From Candidatus Poribacteria bacterium (GTDB lineage Bacteria > Poribacteria > WGA-4E > WGA-3G), in NCBI GenBank assembly GCA_022823085.1, contig JAJDXV010000157.1:1-35723 (forward strand): DNA of 35,723 nucleotides, given 5' to 3'. Shown here piece by piece: positions 30,099-35,723 of the stretch (its first letter is position 1; each line of letters begins with the position of its first letter). The position numbers and the translations under genes are program-made. A model generated the notes under the pieces. That model was not told the origin of the DNA. It worked only from the letters and a program-made list of their open reading frames with translations, and ran no database searches.

Positions 30099-31283
30099 CT
30101 ACTCAGTAAGTGCCTGATAGGTTAAAGTTCGGAATTGGGCGTGGAACGGACAATCGACATTAACCACTTGCGTCATCAGAATAGCGATCAATTCTTCAAC
30201 CGGATCGATCCAAAATGTGGTGCTTGCCATCCCTCCCCAACTGCAAGTGCCTACGGAACCGAGACTACTTGTGTCAGCGACATCTGTGATAACAGAAAAT
30301 CCGAGTCCAAAACCGGTACCGGTTCTTTTCGGTGCCAGCCAATCGGGCGGCACGTGGCTCATCCTGATGAGTTCGGCGGTCTTTCGTCCGAGGAGCCGTA
30401 CACCATCAAGTTCGCCATCGTTGAGCACCATTTGGCAGAACCGGAGATAATCCGCGGCGGTCGATTGTAGTCCGCCGCCACCAGAGTGGAAAAAACTTAG
30501 GGGTCCGGTTGCAGCATGAACCTTCTCAATTTGTTTAAGTCCACTGCCCTTCATATAGTCATATACCTTTGAATATCGGTGTGCGTTTCCAACCCGCACG
30601 GAGAAACCGGTGTCGGGCATGCCCAACGGATCAAAAATACGGGTTTTCAAAAACGTTGCAAACGGCATTCCTGATACGATCTCTACGAGGTAGCCGAGTA
30701 CATCGGTAGACATCCCGTACTTCCATGCGCTGCCGGGTTGATGAATAAGCGGGATACTTCCGAGTTTTTCTATCATGTTAGCGAGGTCGCCGCCGTAGAG
30801 ATGGGCATCCTCATATTGCTGATCGATCGGGTGGTAATCTGTATCGCTGTCATAGATAAGTCCAGTGGTATGTGTCAGCAGATGTTTTATTGTTACCTCG
30901 CGTTCCGCATCAACAATATCCTTGCCATCTTTCGTGTAGACCTTCATGTCCTTGAAAGCGGGAACAAATTCGGAGACGGGTGTTGTAAGTTGAAAGTGCC
31001 CTTCTTCGTAAAGCATCATGACAGCGATACTCGTAATCGGTTTTGTCATTGAATAGAGTCGGAAGATTGTGTCAAATTCTACCGGTTTTGCGGTGGCGAT
31101 ATCCTGCATACCGAATTTTTCAAAATGGACGAGCTTGCCTTTACGTGCGATCATTGTCAATGCACAGGGGATTTTTCCTGCTTCAACATAGCCTTGCATG
31201 ACCGGTGTCATACGCGCTAACCGCGAGGTTGACATGCCCATATCTTCAGGGACTGCTCGCGGCAATCCTCCATATATTTCCAT
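30099..31283 (-). CDS. Serine hydrolase, class C beta-lactamase family (copy 2)
   Basis: This 394-aa protein lacks a signal peptide. It aligns by eye with copy 1 over nearly its whole length (SRLARMTPVMQ, FEKFGMQDIATAKPVEFDTIFRLYSMTKPITS, DVLGYLVEIVSG). SMTK is at 78-81, the YGMSTD tyrosine is present, and FFHSGGGG with CSWGGMASTTFWIDP completes the set. It has a distinct stretch near VYDYMKGSGLKQIEKVHAATG. AAGGAGAT precedes ATG by about 6 nt. The substrate is unknown. Confidence 0.9.
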   Translation of the reverse strand: MEIYGGLPRAVPEDMGMSTSRLARMTPVMQGYVEAGKIPCALTMIARKGKLVHFEKFGMQDIATAKPVEFDTIFRLYSMTKPITSIAVMMLYEEGHFQLTTPVSEFVPAFKDMKVYTKDGKDIVDAEREVTIKHLLTHTTGLIYDSDTDYHPIDQQYEDAHLYGGDLANMIEKLGSIPLIHQPGSAWKYGMSTDVLGYLVEIVSGMPFATFLKTRIFDPLGMPDTGFSVRVGNAHRYSKVYDYMKGSGLKQIEKVHAATGPLSFFHSGGGGLQSTAADYLRFCQMVLNDGELDGVRLLGRKTAELIRMSHVPPDWLAPKRTGTGFGLGFSVITDVADTSSLGSVGTCSWGGMASTTFWIDPVEELIAILMTQVVNVDCPFHAQFRTLTYQALTE

Positions 31284-31324
31284 TAAATATCTCCTTAGGA
31301 TTTACGCTATTTTGACTGCAGGCT

Positions 31325-31416
31325 GTTCTGTTAAATGAGGTTTCTCGGAAAACATAGCGTTCTGACAGCACAAGCTGGAAGTTTGTGGTACATAAAGTGC
31401 CGCATGCGTAAGTCCT
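31325..31416. repeat. Dispersed repeat (single-unit relative of 19429-19615)
   Basis: GTTCTGTTAAATGAGG..ACATAGCGTTCTGACAGCACAAG..TTTGTGGTACATAAA..GCGTAAGTCCT matches the flanks and core of the 19.4-kb repeat, which has three tandem cores. It fills much of the gap between hydrolase copies 2 and 3. Confidence 0.8.
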
Positions 31417-31462
31417 ACTCTTTACTGATTTGCTAACAGCCGATGGTTTCCGATGGCTATTA

Positions 31463-32725
31463 TTACTCAGTGAGTGCCTGATAGGTTAGTACTTTAAATT
31501 GCTGGTGGAACGGGTATCGGTTATTGAGAAGTTGCGTCATGAGTACAGCGACCAATTCCTCTTGTGGATCGATCCAGAAGGTGGTTGCAGCGGCACCGCC
31601 CCAACTGAAACTGCCTACGGACTCCAAGATGTTCGGCGGATTTTCGTCTGTAATAACCCTAAAACCGAGTCCGAACCGATTGTTGTGATGCGGGTAGCGC
31701 ATCAATTCCACCGTCTTTTTCCCCAATATACGGACTCCGTCGAGTTCGCCGTCGTTGAGTAGCATCTGCGAAAAACGTATGTAGTCTGCGGCTGTTGAGA
31801 CGAGTCCGCCGCCGCCTGAAGGAAAAAAGGTGTATTCGTCAACTTCGAGTGCTGGTCGTCGTGTCCGCTCAAGTCTATTCTCTTTCGTAGGTCTATAGAG
31901 TGCGGCGAACCTGTCCACCTTCTCGGATGGCACCGAAAACGCTGTGTCTACCATACCGAGCGGTTCAAAGAGTCGTGTTTGGAGGAATTCTTCAAAGGGC
32001 ATCCCCGAAACGACTTCGACAAGGTAGCCGAGTACATCGGTAGAGACACTATAGGTCCACCTTTCACCCGGTTCGTGGACGAGCGGAATTTTGCTAAGTT
32101 TTTCGACCATATCCACTAAAGTTGATCCGGGTTCACGGATATTTGCCTCCCTATAGCGTGCATCGACAGGTTTATTGCCCCAACCATAAGTGAATCCGGC
32201 GGTATGCGTGAGGAGATGCTTGATGGTTATTTTTCTTTTTGCGTCCAATATCTCGGTCTGGTCTTCATTGTAGACCTTCATGTTCTCAAATTCGGGAATA
32301 AACTGAGAGACGGGCGTGCCGAGTTGAAAATGTCCTTCTTCATAAAGCATCATAACAGCGACACTCGTAATCGGCTTTGACATAGAGTAGATACGGAATA
32401 TCGTATCCGGTTCAACAGGTTTGCTATTCTCGACATCTCGCATACCGATGGTTGCCAAATGGACAATTTTCCCGCGTCGCGCCACGACGGTCAGAAATCC
32501 GGGGAGTTGTCCTGAATTGACGTACCCTTGTAGGAGTGTGCGGATGCGCTTCAGACGTTTGGTAGAAACACCGACCTCTTCAGGTGTTGCGATCGGAAGT
32601 CCGTAACTTTCGACATCGTTCTCTGGTGTTGTTGGCGTGTTGCTCTTAGATGTGGTATTGGTCAGTCCACATCCAAGTATAGTGATGCAGAAAAGTAGTA
32701 AGCAGACACACGTAAATTTTCTCAA
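31463..32725 (-). CDS. Serine hydrolase lipoprotein, class C beta-lactamase family (copy 3)
   Basis: This 420-aa protein has a lipobox (TILGC, Cys19) and a Thr/Ser/Pro linker, so it is membrane-anchored and faces the periplasm or cell surface. The nucleophile motif SMSK is at 114-117 and the Tyr lies in YSVSTDVLGYLVEVVSG. The third motif region is YTFFPSGGGGLVSTAADY and SFSWGGAAATTFWIDP. Compared with copies 1-2 it has PSGGG in place of HSGG and a shorter C-terminal region. The start codon is TTG (TTG AGA), with AAAGGAGAA about 7 nt upstream. It pairs with copy 4. Confidence 0.9.
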   Translation of the reverse strand: MRKFTCVCLLLFCITILGCGLTNTTSKSNTPTTPENDVESYGLPIATPEEVGVSTKRLKRIRTLLQGYVNSGQLPGFLTVVARRGKIVHLATIGMRDVENSKPVEPDTIFRIYSMSKPITSVAVMMLYEEGHFQLGTPVSQFIPEFENMKVYNEDQTEILDAKRKITIKHLLTHTAGFTYGWGNKPVDARYREANIREPGSTLVDMVEKLSKIPLVHEPGERWTYSVSTDVLGYLVEVVSGMPFEEFLQTRLFEPLGMVDTAFSVPSEKVDRFAALYRPTKENRLERTRRPALEVDEYTFFPSGGGGLVSTAADYIRFSQMLLNDGELDGVRILGKKTVELMRYPHHNNRFGLGFRVITDENPPNILESVGSFSWGGAAATTFWIDPQEELVAVLMTQLLNNRYPFHQQFKVLTYQALTE

Positions 32726-32741
32726 TCTTTTCTCCTTTAAT

Positions 32742-32865
32742 GGTTGTCAGTACGGTTTTTCTGCGAAAACCTTTCGGCTGTCAGTTGTCGGTTAAGAGGT
32801 TTCTTGTGGCGGTAACAGAGAACATAACTGCGACAACGTATTAACCGAAAACCGAAAACTGCGTA
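32742..32865. repeat. Composite palindromic repeat between hydrolase copies 3 and 4
   Basis: It shares order and vocabulary with the repeat at 10253-10404: GTTGTCAGTACGGTTTTTCTGCG, CTTTCGGCTGTCAG, TTAAGAGGTTTCTTGTGGCGGTAACAGAG and, on the other side, ACGTATTAACCGAAAACCG. It spans nearly the whole gap. Confidence 0.75.
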
Positions 32866-32874
32866 CCGAGGCCA

Positions 32875-34077
32875 CTATTCCGTGAGTGCCTGATAAGTCA
32901 GGACTTGAAATTGTTGATGGAAAGGGTAGCGGTTACCGAAAAGTTGTGTCATGACCAAACCGATCAATTCTTCCTGAGGGTCAACCCAGAAAGCGGTAGC
33001 GGCGGCACCTGCCCAACTGAAATTCCCAACGGAGTCTAAGGTATCTGGCGGGTTTTTACGCGTAACAATACTAAAGCCGAGTCCAAACCAATTGTCATGA
33101 TGCGGATAACGTATGAGTTCCACTGTCTTTTTACCCAATATACGGACTTCGTCGAGTTCACCACCGTTGAGTAGCATCTGCGAAAATCGGATGTAATCTG
33201 CAGCGGTTGAGAGAAGTCCGCCACCGCCGGAGGGGAAAAAGGTGAATTCATCAATAGCGAGTGCTGGCTTATCAACCCGTATGAGTCCATTCTCGTCAGT
33301 GGGTCCGTACGCTGCCGCCAATCTATCTCGTTTCTCCGGTGGCACCGAAAATCCGGTGTCTACCATGCGAATCGGTCCGAAAAGGCGGGTCTGAAGGAAT
33401 TCTTCAAACGGCATACCAGAGACGACCTCTACAAGGTAGCCGAGTACATCGGTAGAGACACCATAGGTCCATTTTTCACCGGGTTCATGCGCGAGTGGGA
33501 TTTCGCCGAGTTTTTTGACCATATCAGCGAGTGTTGAACCGGATTCAAAAATATTTGCTTCTCTATAGCGTTCGTCGATGGGTTTATTACCGCCCCCGTA
33601 AGTTAACCCAGCGGTATGCGTGAGGAGGGGCTTGACGGTTATTTTTTTCTTTGCGTCCACGACCTGGGTCTGATCCTCGTTGTAGACCTTCATGTTTTCA
33701 AATTCAGGAATAAACCTGGAAACAGGCGTGCCGAGTTGAAAATGTCCTTCTTCATAGAGTATCATTACAGCAATGCTGGTAATAGGTTTCGACATGGAGT
33801 AGATACGGAAGATCGTATCGGGTTCGAGAGGTTTCTCGTTTTCAACATCTTGCATGCCGATGGTTCCAAAATGCACAATTTTACCGCGTCGCGCTACTGC
33901 TGTCAGGAGTCCGGGTAGGTTTCCGTCATCAATGTACCGTTGCATGACGGGTCGGATGCGTTCAAGACGTTCGGTGGAAACACCGACCTTTTCTGGTACT
34001 GCCATTGGAAGTCCTTGTCCGAATACAGATATTGTGAAGCCAAAAAGCAGTAAACACGCGAAGGTTAATCTTCTCAA
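32875..34077 (-). CDS. Secreted serine hydrolase, class C beta-lactamase family (copy 4)
   Basis: This 400-aa protein has a signal peptide (about 1-20, ISVFG-QG). SMSK is at 94-97, the Tyr lies in WTYGVSTDVLGYLVEVVSG, and FTFFPSGGGGLLSTAADYIRF with NFSWAGAAATAFWVDP covers the C-terminal motifs. The last motif has WAG where the other copies have WGG, a small change at a functional site. The start codon is TTG, with GGGAGAAC about 5 nt upstream. It is the nearest relative of copy 3 but lost the lipobox, so it is probably released or periplasmic. Confidence 0.9.
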   Translation of the reverse strand: MRRLTFACLLLFGFTISVFGQGLPMAVPEKVGVSTERLERIRPVMQRYIDDGNLPGLLTAVARRGKIVHFGTIGMQDVENEKPLEPDTIFRIYSMSKPITSIAVMILYEEGHFQLGTPVSRFIPEFENMKVYNEDQTQVVDAKKKITVKPLLTHTAGLTYGGGNKPIDERYREANIFESGSTLADMVKKLGEIPLAHEPGEKWTYGVSTDVLGYLVEVVSGMPFEEFLQTRLFGPIRMVDTGFSVPPEKRDRLAAAYGPTDENGLIRVDKPALAIDEFTFFPSGGGGLLSTAADYIRFSQMLLNGGELDEVRILGKKTVELIRYPHHDNWFGLGFSIVTRKNPPDTLDSVGNFSWAGAAATAFWVDPQEELIGLVMTQLFGNRYPFHQQFQVLTYQALTE

Positions 34078-34100
34078 ATTGTTCTCCCTATTTCAGACGA

Positions 34101-34175
34101 GGCTTACGCAAAGTGCAATATCTTACCCCCTAAATCGCCTTATCAGGGCGATTTTAAGGGGCAATGCGTAAGTCC
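34101..34175. repeat. Long nested palindrome between LamG and serine hydrolase copy 4
   Basis: CTTACGCA (34103-34110) pairs with TGCGTAAG near the right end, and inside it CCCCCTAAATCGCC pairs with GGCGATTTTAAGGGG (about 34125-34162). The transcript would fold into a strong hairpin about 20 nt downstream of the LamG stop, acting as a terminator or end protector. The inner palindrome recurs at 14033-14070 and 30046-30085. Confidence 0.75.
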
Positions 34176-34181
34176 TGATTT

Positions 34182-34988
34182 TTATTGGACTTGTTTAATA
34201 TATCCCCAGCGCGTTGCGAGTTTGCCACCGGGTTCAACGCTGAGAATTTGCGCCAAGCCGACATCCATCGCTTCCTGAATTTCATCTTCGGTGCGTGCGA
34301 CATTGGAGATACGTATCTCATCAATGATACCTTTTAATCCGTTTGCGTTATCAAGGTTCGGTACACCGATTGTAATTGGGTCGTTGCTCTGAAACGACTG
34401 CGCGTTGGGTGCCTCGGTCTCCAAATCGCCGTCAACGTAAAGTCGTCCCATCTTGCCATCATAAGTAAAGGCGAGATGATGCCATTTGTTGTTGGTAATG
34501 TCGCTTGTGCCATCTATACTGAATGCGCACGCGCCATTTGCGCCGATCTGCGCGTGGAAAACGCTTTTGTCCACATGGACCCAGATACCGTAGTTTCGGT
34601 TGGTACATCCTGCCTGTTGCTTGCAGACTATCCCTTGCCATTTACCGGTATTTTCTTCCACCTTAGCCCACAGTTCGATAGTGAGTGTTTCCAACTCCAG
34701 TTTTTTGGTAGAATCTACGACGACATAACCGCCGGCATCGCCGGGGAATTCCAACCCAGTTCCGAATTTTGCCTTTACCCACTTCGGACTTCCTTTGAAG
34801 TTTCCGTCGTGTCCATTCCCGGACGCGTCTTTGACGGTCTTTCCGTTGCCTTCCTCAAAGAGCCAGACAGCGACGGTGTTTTTATCCACCGCTGCATCGG
34901 CAAATGGGCTCGCGAATAAGAGCAACGTCGCGAATGCAACTGAGAACCCTCTGATGCTATAGAAAAGCTTCATATTAGCGATGTACAT
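34182..34988 (-). CDS. LamG (concanavalin A-like lectin) domain protein
   Basis: This 268-aa secreted protein has a signal peptide ending near ADA-AV (about residue 33). The LamG-like fold shows VAVWLFEEGNGKTVKDASGNGHDGNFKG, LTIELWAKVEE, WHHLAFTYDGKMGRLYVDGDLE and GIIDEIRISNVARTEDEIQEAM, the standard end of such domains. The C-terminal ~25 residues (LSVEPGGKLATRWGYIKQVQ) form a tail often seen on poribacterial LamG proteins as I recall; this is a weak memory-based point. It likely binds glycans or proteins at the surface. The Shine-Dalgarno sequence is AAAGGAGGG, 6 nt upstream of ATG. No promoter fits between the start and the IS-like element about 40 nt upstream. Confidence 0.88.
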   Translation of the reverse strand: MYIANMKLFYSIRGFSVAFATLLLFASPFADAAVDKNTVAVWLFEEGNGKTVKDASGNGHDGNFKGSPKWVKAKFGTGLEFPGDAGGYVVVDSTKKLELETLTIELWAKVEENTGKWQGIVCKQQAGCTNRNYGIWVHVDKSVFHAQIGANGACAFSIDGTSDITNNKWHHLAFTYDGKMGRLYVDGDLETEAPNAQSFQSNDPITIGVPNLDNANGLKGIIDEIRISNVARTEDEIQEAMDVGLAQILSVEPGGKLATRWGYIKQVQ

Positions 34989-35019
34989 AACTATCCCTCC
35001 TTTATTTCTTGTATTCTAT

Positions 35020-35550
35020 CAGAGAATTGACCCCTCTCCCGGCTAAAGCAGGGAGATTCCACCCTGTATGGTTCTTTCGGCTGGGCAAGGTAACTGCCAG
35101 GTGCAGTTTTACCTTGTAAGCACCTCTTTCTACCTCATTGGGTAGATCCCCGAATCTAAGTTCGGGTAACACATGTTACATCATGCGGAGCGGATCATGT
35201 GGCTCGCTACGGAAAACTCCTTGAACCTATCGGAGCCTACCGATACTTCCGGCTGGTGTGTCCAGCGTCAGAATTAGATATGTATAGCTTCGACACCCTA
35301 TCTTTCAAGGTTTTTGTTGTGTCTTAAATGGCTCATATCCTTTTTGTGTAGGGCTTGAGTCACCTACAATCTACACTGCCCGTTACAAGGGTTGATTGGG
35401 ATCAATCGCAAGGATGCCAAAGTGTAACATCCCAACCTGTAGATATATATGTTCTAACACAAGCTCAAAATTAAGTCAACTGAAATTTGTGAAACATTTT
35501 CTACATCTCCAGCCTAAAGGCATGGAGTTTTGAAAATGAAGAGGATGATA
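35020..35550 (-). mobile_element. Non-autonomous IS200/IS605-like element (transposase genes lost)
   Basis: Two subterminal hairpins mark the ends on minus: right end CTCCC..GC TAAA GC..GGGAG (35036-35055), followed by GGGGTCAA, and left end CTCC.GCCT.AGGC.GGAG (35507-35527). These are typical of IS200/IS605 ends, where TnpA recognises hairpins rather than inverted repeats. About 510 bp lie between and no transposase ORF is present. On minus, 35336-35298 reads MSHLRHNKNLER then a stop, resembling the first residues of IS200-type TnpA, so an internal deletion is likely. A promoter (TTGACT at 35479-35474, 17 nt, TAGAAC) points inward from the left end. Confidence 0.6.
35030..35300 (-). ncRNA. 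Structured right-end RNA, candidate omega RNA
   Basis: The minus transcript toward the right end has many stems: CCGGAA/TTCCG enclosing ATCGG/CCGAT, CCCGAA/TTCGGG, CTACC/GGTAG, and a long AAGGTAA..CTGC/GCAG..TTACCTT hairpin, ending at the right-end hairpin CTCCC/GGGAG. In IS200/IS605 elements the RNA overlapping the tnpB 3' end and the right end serves as the TnpB guide (omega RNA). TnpB is missing here, so any function would need TnpB from elsewhere. This is an inference from fold and place. Confidence 0.4.
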
Positions 35551-35723
35551 ATTTTTAAGTCAAGGGCTTTAAAGCGCGAGTTCAGGGGCATTCAATTTTA
35601 AAAAATTATTGGGTTTCGCGTCCTTTTCCCAGGGTCCGGTGCGAAATGCTGCGAAATCTAGCGAAATGCTGCGAAAATTTCCGTGAATTGTTTTAATTGT
35701 ATTTATATTTTAAGTGATATATA
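35551..35723. repeat. Gene-free right edge with a 10-bp iteron array
   Basis: At 35641-35680 the word GCGAAATNNN occurs four times in a row at exactly 10-bp spacing (GCGAAATGCT, GCGAAATCTA, GCGAAATGCT, GCGAAAATTT). Spacing near one helical turn would place the units on one face of DNA. The remainder is A/T-rich with no gene visible. Confidence 0.7.

Noticed and set aside
28806..34077. Antibiotic-resistance beta-lactamases
   Set aside because: They have SxxK and Tyr, but lack the classical YxN and KTG pattern. Family VIII esterase or peptidase-like roles fit better.

Overview
The window looks like bacterial chromosome from an uncultured lineage such as Candidatus Poribacteria or a relative near the PVC/FCB groups. 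This is an inference from gene content: a complete Pup/UBact-type bacterial proteasome locus outside Actinobacteria, a Tat-exported DUF1501 protein beside WD40 and cytochrome c/PPC proteins (a planctomycete-like combination), a giant subtilase with a T9SS-like C-terminus, a run of class C beta-lactamase-like serine hydrolases, a LamG protein, and very many small palindromic intergenic repeats. Almost every gene is on the minus strand; fadD is the only clear plus-strand gene. Layout, left to right: (1) 1-605, the 5' end of a 23S rRNA gene, tRNA-Ala(UGC), a degenerate tRNA-like cloverleaf and three tandem near-consensus sigma70 promoters, all minus strand. No 16S gene lies upstream, so the rRNA genes appear unlinked. 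(2) 679-6290, an operon of DUF1501 protein, seven-bladed WD40 protein and a diheme cytochrome c/PPC protein, all exported. (3) 6390-13845, the proteasome locus in transcription order: ARC/Mpa ATPase, Dop, UBact (Pup-like modifier ending RTGE), PrcB, PrcA, PafA. (4) About 820 bp of repeats and a promoter, then fadD, then two poorly characterised genes, one of the TIGR02391/Ymh family. (5) 18397-25114, a lipid kinase carrying a repeat-like in-frame insertion, a 1377-aa subtilase and an orphan branched-chain amino acid type binding lipoprotein. (6) 25572-28305, a small operon of ThuA-like protein, aldose epimerase and an unknown secreted protein. (7) 28806-34077, four tandem paralogous serine hydrolases. 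(8) 34182-34988, a LamG protein, followed to its right by a transposase-less IS200/IS605-like element with a structured, possibly omega-RNA-like segment, and a short 10-bp iteron array. How the genes work together: in the proteasome locus PafA would attach UBact to target lysines, Dop would remove it, ARC would unfold the tagged substrate and PrcA/PrcB would degrade it. UBact already ends in Glu, so Dop need not deamidate it. The best leads are this UBact-proteasome locus with its non-canonical ARC tail and repeat-filled junctions, the dispersed repeats that carry a Shine-Dalgarno sequence placed right before start codons, the promoter-bearing IS200/IS605 left ends next to host genes, and the unlinked rRNA locus with triple promoters. 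All family calls come from reading motifs; no database search was run.
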